Shown one piece after another: positions 51,043 to 59,423 of a stretch of 64,000 nucleotides of DNA. Position 1 is the first letter of the stretch; each line of letters begins with the position of its first letter. The stretch comes from JAJCYL01 sp040222875. GTDB lineage: Bacteria > Bacteroidota > Bacteroidia > Cytophagales > Cyclobacteriaceae. The position numbers and the translations under genes were made by a program. The notes below the pieces were generated by a model. It searched no databases. It saw nothing but the letters and a program-made list of their open reading frames with translations, and had not been told where the DNA came from. The stretch spans positions 434,001-498,000 of the forward strand of contig JAVKCG010000053.1 in the NCBI GenBank assembly GCA_040222875.1, written 5' to 3'.

Positions 51043-53403
51043 ATGCATTTATCAAGCCTCCTTAAAATCTCTATTCGTAAAGCGAAAAGAAACCCATTTA
51101 ATTTCTTAGTTAACCTGATTAGTCTTGGTTTGGGGTTTACCACCTTGATTCTCGTTATCACCTATGTGGCACATGAAAATAGCTACGATAGTTTTCATCA
51201 GAATTATGAAAATATCTATCGGTTAACTGACCCCTGGGGAAGTGACGGTATTTATACAAGGCCGGCAATTTTGCCTAATCCGTGGGCACAATCCATTGCA
51301 ATGGCATTTCCGGAAGTGGAGCAATATACCAGGGTGAATAAAAGGCTACGATTCAATCCATTATTGACTTATAATGAAGTTCGATCATTTGAAGATGGGT
51401 TTATCGAAGTTGATTCAACTTTTTTCGACATTTTTTCATTTAAATTGATTGCCGGAGATCCCGAAACGGCACTTAATAATCCCAGCGCCATCCTTCTAAC
51501 TAAAGAAAAAGCACAGAAATATTTCGGGGATGAAAATCCGATGGGTCAGATCATGACCCTCAACAATAATGTTTCACTAACTGTAACTGGCATTTTGGAA
51601 GATATTCCATCGAACAGCCATATGCATTTCAACTTTGTACGCCCGATTACAAATCTGAATGAATTTAACTGGGTATACAGTTACTTCAAGCTATTGCCTG
51701 AAACCTCGCTGACACAACTTCAGGGCAAACTGATACCATTCCTAAAAGGGAGGTTTATGGAAAAATATTTTAATCAGGAATATAACCCGTTGTTTCAGCC
51801 ATTGTCAGAAATTCACCTGAAGTCAAAACTCACTTACGAGTTCAAGCAAAATGGCAACACAGCACAACTCTACTTGTTGTTGTCACTTGGACTTGTAGTG
51901 ATGCTTCTCGGGAGTATTAATTATATAAATATATCTACTGCTATGACATCTGACAGGGCGTTAGAATTTGGTATTAGAAAAACTTTCGGGGCTCCTAAGA
52001 AGCAACTTTTAATTCAGTCACTGTTCGAATCAATTCTAATCGCCCTGTCGGCAATATCTATTTCTATGTTGACAGCTTATTTAGTGCTACCGGGTTTTGG
52101 TTTGCTATTTAACAAAACACTTGATATGAGTTTTGTGCTCAATCATTTGGTCTACGCACTAATAATCGCCTTGGTAGTAGGCGTCCTCTCAGGCTTATAC
52201 CCGGCAATGATCCTTTCGCGGTTAAAACCAAAAAGCACACTGGCCGGGAATTTTAAGTTGAGCAAAAAAGGTATTGGCTTTCGCAAGCTGCTGGTTGTAA
52301 CTCAATTCACGTTATCGTTCATTTTAATATTTGGCACAATCGGCATTCTTAATCAGCTCAAATACGTCAATGAAATTGATGTGGGTTTTGATAGAGAACA
52401 AATAGTTAAGATAAATGGGCGAACCATAAATTTGGAGCAAAACGGAGATGCCTTAAAAACAAGATTTTTGTCATTGCCATCGGTTCAATCAGTTGGGTTT
52501 TCTCAGACGGTTCCCGGTGATTACAGCAATATGGCCAACATCGCTTTTAATTTTGAAGGCCGCATGGATGAAAGGGTTGCAATGCGCACCATTTTCGTCG
52601 ATGAAGATTTTGTAGAAACCTTAGGCATTGAGATGGTTTCTGGGAGGAATTTTTCTGACGAAATTAAATCAGATTCCGCAGCCTTTGTTTTTAATGAATC
52701 AGCACTGAAAGTATTAGGGTGGGAATCTGCCATTAATAAAAAGTGCCGAATGACCATCGCAAATAGATTAGAGGGAAAAGTAATCGGGGTTATGAAGGAT
52801 TTTAACTTCACCTCCCTCCATGAGGATATCGAACCATTAATGTTGGTACAATTGCCAGCTGCATTTAGAAAGGTATTAGTTAGGATAGATACCAGGCAAG
52901 ATCTTACTAAAACGATTTCGGCATTGCAAAATGAGTGGAACGTTATGTATCCTAACCAACCCTTTGATTATCAATTTCTTGACCAGGATTTTGTTGAACT
53001 ATATCAGGCAGATCAACTGTTTTTTAACGCATTTAGAATTTTGGCATTGATTGCCATTTTTTTGGCTTGTATTGGTCTTTATGGCATGATGATATTTGAT
53101 ATTAAAGCCCGGCTTAAGGAAATCGGAGTGCGGAAAGTGGTAGGCGCATCACTCATGCAAATAGTACTGTTGATCAATAAAAAAATCCTCGTTTTGCTGG
53201 TGTTCAGTGTAATTGTGGGTTTCCCAGTTGCTTATTTGCTTTTAGAGAACTGGTTGTCAAATTTTGCCTATCGGATGTCTATCAAACCGGAATTGTTCAT
53301 AATATCCACTATCATCTTGCTTGTAGTGGCTATTGGCTCCGTCTTGTTTAAAGTTTATGAAGCTGCCAGGACTAACCCTGCAATTGTACTTAGAAACGAA
53401 TAA
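51043..53403 (+). CDS. FtsX/MacB-type ABC transporter permease, second of three
   Basis: A 786-residue permease. ATG 51043 is preferred to an in-frame TTG seven codons upstream. Architecture as in the permease at 32938: TM1 near 25-45, a periplasmic MacB-type domain, three helices (about 270-390, preceded by E-F-G-I-R-K-T-F-G-A), then a second unit ending with K-E-I-G-V-R-K-V-V-G-A and three helices. The C-terminus ends N-P-A-I-V-L-R-N-E. No ATPase gene is adjacent. It lies downstream of a LytTR two-component pair, which may control it. Confidence 0.92.
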   Translation: MHLSSLLKISIRKAKRNPFNFLVNLISLGLGFTTLILVITYVAHENSYDSFHQNYENIYRLTDPWGSDGIYTRPAILPNPWAQSIAMAFPEVEQYTRVNKRLRFNPLLTYNEVRSFEDGFIEVDSTFFDIFSFKLIAGDPETALNNPSAILLTKEKAQKYFGDENPMGQIMTLNNNVSLTVTGILEDIPSNSHMHFNFVRPITNLNEFNWVYSYFKLLPETSLTQLQGKLIPFLKGRFMEKYFNQEYNPLFQPLSEIHLKSKLTYEFKQNGNTAQLYLLLSLGLVVMLLGSINYINISTAMTSDRALEFGIRKTFGAPKKQLLIQSLFESILIALSAISISMLTAYLVLPGFGLLFNKTLDMSFVLNHLVYALIIALVVGVLSGLYPAMILSRLKPKSTLAGNFKLSKKGIGFRKLLVVTQFTLSFILIFGTIGILNQLKYVNEIDVGFDREQIVKINGRTINLEQNGDALKTRFLSLPSVQSVGFSQTVPGDYSNMANIAFNFEGRMDERVAMRTIFVDEDFVETLGIEMVSGRNFSDEIKSDSAAFVFNESALKVLGWESAINKKCRMTIANRLEGKVIGVMKDFNFTSLHEDIEPLMLVQLPAAFRKVLVRIDTRQDLTKTISALQNEWNVMYPNQPFDYQFLDQDFVELYQADQLFFNAFRILALIAIFLACIGLYGMMIFDIKARLKEIGVRKVVGASLMQIVLLINKKILVLLVFSVIVGFPVAYLLLENWLSNFAYRMSIKPELFIISTIILLVVAIGSVLFKVYEAARTNPAIVLRNE

Positions 53404-53423
53404 TCTACAAGTGAAGAGCTTGA

Positions 53424-54827
53424 CTAAACCAACACCCGCATTTTCATGCGCTTCTTAAGGTCTTCCATTTTATGTCGGAAGTTGGCGTTGGTGTCAATCA
53501 TGTCGTTGACCGATTGTACTGCATGAATCACAGTGCTGTGATCCCGGCCACCAAAATGGCTGCCAATTGATTTTAATGAATGGTTGGTGTAGTCTTTAGC
53601 GAAGTACATGGAGACCTGCCTTGCAATAACTACCTCTTTTTTACGGGTTTTAGCTTTAAGGTCGTCGGTTGGTACTTTAAAATAATCAGAAACCGTTTTT
53701 TGAATGTAGTCGATGCCAACCTCGCTGTCGATATCCCGCACAAGGTTTTTTAGGATTTGTTTCGCTAACTCAAGGTCGATTTCCCGGCGCATAAGCGATG
53801 CATGTGCCACCATCGATATTAATACACCCTCCAACTCACGAATATTGGTATCCACAGAGTAAGCAACATATTCCAAAACCTCATCAGGTATGTTAATGCC
53901 GTCGGCCTGAAGCTTCTTTGCAATAATTGCAACTCGTGTTTCAAAATCCGGATACTGTAAGTCCGCAGTTAATCCCCACTTAAACCTTGAAACCAATCGC
54001 TCTTGTAGGCCTCTGAGTTCAATTGGAGGACAGTCAGACGTCATGATTATCTGCTTGCCGTTTTGGTGTAAATGGTTGAATATGTGAAAGAATATTTCCT
54101 GGGTTTTTTCCTTGTCCCTGAAGAACTGCACATCATCCAGAATGAGCACATCAACATTTAAATAATAGTTAGAGAAATCCTGAACATTGTTGCTCTTGAG
54201 TGCATCAATAAATTGGTTAATGAATTTCTCTGAAGAGACATACAAAACAAACTTCCCGGGATGGTTTTCTTTGATTGAGTTTCCAATCGCCTGAACCAAA
54301 TGGGTTTTGCCTAGACCCACACCTCCATAAATCATCAGAGGGTTAAATGATGTCACTCCAGGCTTCTTTGCCACGGCATACCCTGCCGACCTTGCAAGGC
54401 GGTTACAATCGCCTTCAATATAATTCTCAAAACCGTATTGTGAATTGAGGTTGCTGCTCTGATCATGTACCCCAATTCCTCTTAAAGAAAAGGGGTTGAA
54501 ATCCTTGATACTGTTACCGTTATGTTTCGAAGAATGGTTGGCTGGGAAGTTAACAGACACCGCTTTATTGGTCTCATTTCCCCGATCTACGATCACAGAA
54601 TATTCCAATCTTGCAGATGGGCCTAATTCCCGCGTAAGTGCTTGTTTGAGCAAATGAACGTAGTTGTCTTCCAACCATTCATAGAAGAACTGGCTAGGAA
54701 CCTGAATAGTAAGTACCTGATCTTTAAGGTTTAAGGGATTGATTGGCTGAAACCACGTCTTGAAACTCTGCTCATTGACGTTTTTCTTTATAAAAAGCAA
54801 ACAATTCTCCCAGACCTGCTGATACAT
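53424..54827 (-). CDS. dnaA: chromosomal replication initiator DnaA
   Basis: A 467-residue initiator with the four DnaA domains: helical domain I (1-80), variable linker II (about 80-130), AAA+ domain III and DNA-binding domain IV. Walker A is G-G-V-G-L-G-K-T at 168-175, Walker B L-I-L-D-D-V-Q-F-F, and the DnaA-box recognition signature is G-G-R-D-H-S-T-V-I-H-A near 435-445. It should open the origin and start replication. It is divergent from the methylmalonyl-CoA mutase genes. No clear cluster of TTATNCACA boxes is visible in the adjoining gap. Confidence 0.98.
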   Translation of the reverse strand: MYQQVWENCLLFIKKNVNEQSFKTWFQPINPLNLKDQVLTIQVPSQFFYEWLEDNYVHLLKQALTRELGPSARLEYSVIVDRGNETNKAVSVNFPANHSSKHNGNSIKDFNPFSLRGIGVHDQSSNLNSQYGFENYIEGDCNRLARSAGYAVAKKPGVTSFNPLMIYGGVGLGKTHLVQAIGNSIKENHPGKFVLYVSSEKFINQFIDALKSNNVQDFSNYYLNVDVLILDDVQFFRDKEKTQEIFFHIFNHLHQNGKQIIMTSDCPPIELRGLQERLVSRFKWGLTADLQYPDFETRVAIIAKKLQADGINIPDEVLEYVAYSVDTNIRELEGVLISMVAHASLMRREIDLELAKQILKNLVRDIDSEVGIDYIQKTVSDYFKVPTDDLKAKTRKKEVVIARQVSMYFAKDYTNHSLKSIGSHFGGRDHSTVIHAVQSVNDMIDTNANFRHKMEDLKKRMKMRVLV

Positions 54828-55054
54828 AGGTAATAGTTTAAGGAAGCTAGTTGACCAGTTTTTAACCCTTTAGAATTAGAGGGGACATCAAAAGTGCCCA
54901 AAAAATTTTTAAGAAAAAAATGACTTTGGTCTTGACTTTTTTAAATCATATTATAATGAAAATGAGAGGCGATTTTATTTTAAATTTCTTTAAAAAATAC
55001 AATTTTATATTCATCAAGTTAACCATGCAAAATTGAAGGTTTTTTGGTAAACAT

Positions 55055-55082
55055 TGGCTTAATTCGGGAGCGTTATCTTTGC
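55055..55082 (+). promoter_or_regulatory. promoter of mutA-mutB
   Basis: TTG (55055-55057), 17 bases, then TATCTTTG (55075-55082), 31 bases before the GTG start at 55114. The rest of the 286-base dnaA-mutA gap is very AT-rich. Confidence 0.65.
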
Positions 55083-55113
55083 ATTGCACAACATTAACTT
55101 AACATAAAATTCT

Positions 55114-56397
55114 GTGAGTCAAGCACTTGATTTTAGCCCCTTTGAGAAGCACTCTAAAGCTGACTGGATTGAGCAGGTGGGCCAACAACTAAAAGGTGAA
55201 AATCCACTTGAAAAACTTGCCTGGAAATACGATCCTGAAATTGGTGTAGCTCCAATTTACTTTCAAGAGGATTGTGAAGTTAGAAGGAGAGGCGGCACTC
55301 CAAATAGAGAGTCTAACTTCTGGAGAAATCTTCTATATCTTAAACCAACCTCAATAGATAATGCATTAATAGAAATTGAGCAACTTGATAAATTTTGCGA
55401 TGGTACATTAATCGACTTATCAAATGTTAAGAAAAGCGAGTTGCCAGAACTGAGCAAACTTTTTCATCTGAAACGGGACGTAAGCTTTATTAATGCACCA
55501 GATGATATCCTGACCTATATTAATGAGTTACCTTTCGAAGATTGTTTTGGTAATCTGGGATTTAACCCGTTAAAGGAGGAGGCGACTATTAATGAGGGCT
55601 ACATTGATTTTATACTGCAAACCAATAGTTATCACTCAGCTTTTAATACTGATGGTACGTGGTATGTAGAAAATGGGGCAAGCATTACTCAGGAGGTTGG
55701 AGCTACTATAGGATTATTAGTCGAGTACATTGATCAATTATCGAATGCAAAAATTGATCTGAGGAAATTAGTTGAGCATCTTGAGGTAACTACATCAATT
55801 ACGCAGGACTTTTTTCATGAGATTGCAAAAATCAGAGCCTACCGAATATTGATCGCCAAGATTTTAGAAGAATTCAGCATTCAAGGAGAAATCAGGATTA
55901 ATGTGAGAACGTCTGGTCGATATAAGTCTCATCTGGACCCGAACAACAATCTTATTAGGAATACAACGGAAGGTATGGCGGCCATTATTGGTGGATGTGA
56001 TTCATTAACGATTTTGCCGTTCGAAAATTCGAACTTGATGTCGAAGCGGACAGCGCTCAACACATCTAATTTGCTTAAAGATGAAACTCATCTTTACAGG
56101 GTTGTAGATCCCTCCAATGGCTCTTATTACCTGGATAGTCTAACCCGCTCAATTGCAGAGGCAGCATGGAACTTTTTTCAAGAAATTGAAAGGCAGGGAG
56201 GATATATTAAATCCAAGAAGTCAGGTTGGATTGATCAGCAAATAAATTCAAATAGAGCAAGGCTTGAAGAACAGGCTGGTGCAAAGAAGATTTCATTAAT
56301 CGGGGTCAATAAGCATCGCAAGGAAGGTGTAATTGAAGCAATAGATGATAACGATTTTAGACTGGCAAAACCATTTGAAAGGGAGGAGGCATCATGA
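55114..56397 (+). CDS. mutA: methylmalonyl-CoA mutase small (non-catalytic) subunit
   Basis: A 427-residue mutase-family protein starting with GTG at 55114. It has the TIM-barrel part, with R-T-S-G-R-Y-K-S-H-L and E-G-M-A-A-I-I-G-G near 270-295 and the V-V-D-P-S-N-G-S-Y-Y-L-D-S-L motif near 330. No cobalamin-binding D-x-H-x-x-G is present and the chain stops before the C-terminal B12-like domain that many small subunits keep in degenerate form. It forms the alpha-beta dimer with MutB. The four-base overlap with mutB indicates coupling. Confidence 0.9.
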   Translation: MSQALDFSPFEKHSKADWIEQVGQQLKGENPLEKLAWKYDPEIGVAPIYFQEDCEVRRRGGTPNRESNFWRNLLYLKPTSIDNALIEIEQLDKFCDGTLIDLSNVKKSELPELSKLFHLKRDVSFINAPDDILTYINELPFEDCFGNLGFNPLKEEATINEGYIDFILQTNSYHSAFNTDGTWYVENGASITQEVGATIGLLVEYIDQLSNAKIDLRKLVEHLEVTTSITQDFFHEIAKIRAYRILIAKILEEFSIQGEIRINVRTSGRYKSHLDPNNNLIRNTTEGMAAIIGGCDSLTILPFENSNLMSKRTALNTSNLLKDETHLYRVVDPSNGSYYLDSLTRSIAEAAWNFFQEIERQGGYIKSKKSGWIDQQINSNRARLEEQAGAKKISLIGVNKHRKEGVIEAIDDNDFRLAKPFEREEAS

Positions 56398-58511
56398 GAC
56401 CGGATTTCACTAAAATTAATTTTGAACCAACTAATTCTATCAAATCTCAACAAAGCCAAAGTTGGGACACCGCCGAAGGTATCGAGATAAAAGGGCATTT
56501 TGATGATGCAGATTTAGCGGAAGCAAAACACCTTGGGTTTAGTGCCGGATCAGTTCCCTTTTTACGTGGGCCATACGCAACCATGTATACTCAACGGCCC
56601 TGGACTATCAGACAGTATGCGGGGTTTTCAACTGCCGAAGAGTCAAATGCATTTTACAGGAGAAATCTCGAGGCTGGACAGAAAGGGCTGTCAGTTGCTT
56701 TCGACCTTCCGACACATCGTGGCTACGATTCTGACCATGAGCGAGTGGTTGGTGATGTAGGCAAGGCAGGGGTTGCCATCGATTCTATAGAAGACATGAA
56801 GATCCTGTTTGATCAAATCCCGTTAGATCAGATGTCTGTTTCTATGACCATGAATGGGGCGGTAATTCCGATTATGGCATTTTATATAGCCGCTGCTCAT
56901 GAGCAGGGCGTTGAATCAGGGCAACTTTCAGGTACCATTCAAAACGATATTCTAAAGGAGTTCATGGTGCGGAATACATATATATATCCGCCAAAAGAAT
57001 CGATGCGAATTGTAGCAGACATTTTCAGGTACACCTCTCAGAATATGCCTCGTTTCAATTCGATTAGCATTAGTGGTTATCATATGCATGAGGCCGGGGC
57101 ACCAGCTGATCTTGAACTTGCCTACACGTTGGCTGACGGACTGGAATACGTCCGTACGGGTATCGAGGCCGGGTTGGATATTGATGACTTTGCTCCAAGG
57201 CTTAGTTTTTTCTGGGGGATAGGGATGAACCACTTCATGGAGGTTGCAAAAATGAGGGCTGCCAGAGTATTATGGGCGGCGATCATCAAACAATTTAATC
57301 CAAAGAAGGAAAAGTCAATGGCCCTCCGAACGCACAGCCAAACTTCTGGCTGGAGCTTAACAGAACAGGATCCTTATAACAATGTTGCCAGAACAACTAT
57401 TGAGGCGATGTCGGCAGTTTTGGGTGGAACGCAGTCCTTACACACCAATGCACTTGATGAGGCCATCGCACTACCCACTGATTTTTCAGCGAGGATTGCG
57501 AGAAATACCCAGCTGATTTTGCAGGAAGAAACCAACATTACGAAAGTGGTTGACCCATGGGGCGGTTCATATTATGTAGAATATCTCACAGCCCAATTGA
57601 TAGAAAAGGCCTGGGCTCATATTCAGGAAGTGGAGGAGTTAGGAGGCATGGCAAAGGCCATCGAATCTGGTTTGCCAAAAATGCGAATAGAGGAGGCGGC
57701 AACTAGAAAGCAAGCAAGAATTGACTCAGGAAAAGAGGTGATAGTGGGGGTTAACAAATACAAATCTAATGATGAGACAGAAATAGAGGTGCTGGACATC
57801 GACAATGCTAAGGTAAGACAGGGCCAGATAAAAAAATTGGATGCCTTAAAGGGTTCTAGAGATAGTCAAGAAGTTACGGCTGCGCTCAATAAGCTGGAGA
57901 AATGTGCGAAAACTGGTGATGGAAATTTGCTTGAGCTGGCTGTCGAAGCAGCTAAAAAAAGAGCTACTTTAGGTGAGATATCCATGGCATTGGAAGTGGT
58001 ATTCGGTCGGCATCAGGCCGTTACCCAATCAATTTCGGGGGTTTACCAAAGGGAAGTGGAAAATAATGAGTCATATAAGCAGGCCAGGGGAATGGCTGAT
58101 GAATTTGCCGAACAAGATGGACGTAGGCCTCGGATCCTTGTAGCTAAAATGGGCCAGGATGGGCATGATCGTGGATCAAAAATTATTGCCACCAGCTTCG
58201 CAGACCTCGGCTTTGATGTAGACCTCGGTCCATTGTTTCAGACCCCAAAAGAGGTTGCGAAACAAGCCATTGAAAATGATGTGCACATAGTTGGCATTTC
58301 AAGCCTTGCAGCTGGGCACAAATCTTTAATGCCTGAATTGGTGAAAGAGCTTAAGAATTATGGCCGGCCAGACATCATGGTGATAGTTGGCGGAGTAATT
58401 CCTAAGCAGGATTATCAATTTCTTAAGGATAACGGTGTCAGTTGCATTTTCGGTCCAGGCACTGTGATTGCAGAGGCGGCAATGGAGGTTTTGGAGAAAT
58501 TATCAGCTTAG
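56394..58511 (+). CDS. mutB: methylmalonyl-CoA mutase large (catalytic) subunit
   Basis: A 705-residue catalytic subunit that interconverts succinyl-CoA and methylmalonyl-CoA using adenosylcobalamin. The N-terminal barrel has T-Q-R-P-W-T-I-R-Q-Y-A-G-F at about 66-78 and R-T-H-S-Q-T-S-G near 310. The C-terminal B12 domain has D-G-H-D-R-G at 589-594 (His591 axial ligand), followed by V-I-V-G-G. Length and motifs fit the family well. In Bacteroidota it serves propionate or branched-chain metabolism. No meaB or epimerase gene is in this window. Confidence 0.97.
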   Translation: MRPDFTKINFEPTNSIKSQQSQSWDTAEGIEIKGHFDDADLAEAKHLGFSAGSVPFLRGPYATMYTQRPWTIRQYAGFSTAEESNAFYRRNLEAGQKGLSVAFDLPTHRGYDSDHERVVGDVGKAGVAIDSIEDMKILFDQIPLDQMSVSMTMNGAVIPIMAFYIAAAHEQGVESGQLSGTIQNDILKEFMVRNTYIYPPKESMRIVADIFRYTSQNMPRFNSISISGYHMHEAGAPADLELAYTLADGLEYVRTGIEAGLDIDDFAPRLSFFWGIGMNHFMEVAKMRAARVLWAAIIKQFNPKKEKSMALRTHSQTSGWSLTEQDPYNNVARTTIEAMSAVLGGTQSLHTNALDEAIALPTDFSARIARNTQLILQEETNITKVVDPWGGSYYVEYLTAQLIEKAWAHIQEVEELGGMAKAIESGLPKMRIEEAATRKQARIDSGKEVIVGVNKYKSNDETEIEVLDIDNAKVRQGQIKKLDALKGSRDSQEVTAALNKLEKCAKTGDGNLLELAVEAAKKRATLGEISMALEVVFGRHQAVTQSISGVYQREVENNESYKQARGMADEFAEQDGRRPRILVAKMGQDGHDRGSKIIATSFADLGFDVDLGPLFQTPKEVAKQAIENDVHIVGISSLAAGHKSLMPELVKELKNYGRPDIMVIVGGVIPKQDYQFLKDNGVSCIFGPGTVIAEAAMEVLEKLSA

Positions 58512-59123
58512 GGATTTAACTGACTTACCAATTGATTCCTTAACAACAGGCCATTCAAGGCCATCTACCAGAATCTTTAATTCGGTATGATCAGCATCCG
58601 CTTCCTCGAAATACGTCAATGATTTGACAACATGGAAAATACTTTCTTGTTCGTATTTTATTTTAAAAAAGTCTAACATTTCAGAAAGGTCAAATACCTT
58701 TAAAAGCTCAGCTAAATCAATGAAATCCCGCTTTTTTGCCCTTGATAAAATTGCCGCAAGTTTCATCGCAGCAATGTCTTCAAGTGATGTTATCGATATT
58801 TTTTCAAACCTTAGTGGTTGTTGAATTGCTTGATATTTATGACAAGCAAAATCGATTTTCACACCATTAATTGAGCCTTGGATCAGGTTCGTTCCAACGT
58901 TGCTGAATTGAACATTGTCAAATTCTTGATTCAGCAAATTCATCAACTGATCTGCGGAGAAATCAGTGCTGGAAAATAGATCAATATCGGTACTTATTCG
59001 GTGTCCACGTTGCAAGGCCAATGCTGTACCACCCACAAGTTGAAAGCCAACTAAGTATTCCTTCGTTGCAAGGGATTTTAATAGTGAAAGAGTGTCTGGT
59101 TGGATTGCTTGATACTGAAACAT
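58503..59123 (-). CDS. AbiEii/AbiGii-type nucleotidyltransferase
   Basis: A 206-residue protein of the AbiEii toxin/DUF1814 nucleotidyltransferase family. The signature G-G-T-A-L-A-L (31-37) and T-D-I-D-L-F (45-50), with catalytic Asp46 and Asp48, is intact. I-D-F-A-C and the later M-K-L-A-A-I-L-S-R-A-K-K-R-D-F-I-D motif are also typical. AbiE toxins arrest growth by nucleotidyl transfer, probably to tRNA. The gene overlaps the upstream DUF6922-like gene by 46 bases. It also overlaps the mutB 3' end by nine bases. Confidence 0.85.
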   Translation of the reverse strand: MFQYQAIQPDTLSLLKSLATKEYLVGFQLVGGTALALQRGHRISTDIDLFSSTDFSADQLMNLLNQEFDNVQFSNVGTNLIQGSINGVKIDFACHKYQAIQQPLRFEKISITSLEDIAAMKLAAILSRAKKRDFIDLAELLKVFDLSEMLDFFKIKYEQESIFHVVKSLTYFEEADADHTELKILVDGLEWPVVKESIGKSVKSLS

Positions 59124-59365
59124 TTGAAGTCTTCAGGCTTGATGTCAAGGTAAGTTGCTAAAAAATACATTGACTTTTCTGACAGCTCATTATTTTCTAC
59201 AACCTCGTTTTTTACCAGGTTTTTACCATAGAATTTAAGCATCAATAAGAATTGCTCAAAAGTGCCATAATCCACAACTCTTTGGATCACCAAATTGCGG
59301 TCGCGGTGTACATCAATGGATTCGAATTTAACGTCCCAGAAAAGATTTGGCGAGATGAAATCCAT
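59078..59365 (-). CDS. DUF6922-like antitoxin candidate
   Basis: A 95-residue protein resembling the DUF6922 small proteins that precede AbiEii-like nucleotidyltransferases: N-terminal L-F-W-D-V-K-F-E-S-I-D, then L-V-I-Q-R-V-V-D-Y-G and Y-G-K-N-L-V-K. It is short, contains a likely helical DNA-binding-like region, and overlaps the toxin gene by 46 bases. The pairing suggests an antitoxin or regulator, though this is not experimentally established for the family. Its classic AbiEi counterpart (a winged-helix protein) is absent. Confidence 0.7.
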   Translation of the reverse strand: MDFISPNLFWDVKFESIDVHRDRNLVIQRVVDYGTFEQFLLMLKFYGKNLVKNEVVENNELSEKSMYFLATYLDIKPEDFKCFSIKQSNQTLFHY

Positions 59366-59423
59366 ACCTCTAAGATACTGTTATTCTGCCTTCAGGCCTA
59401 TGTTAAGTACATTCGGTTTTTAT

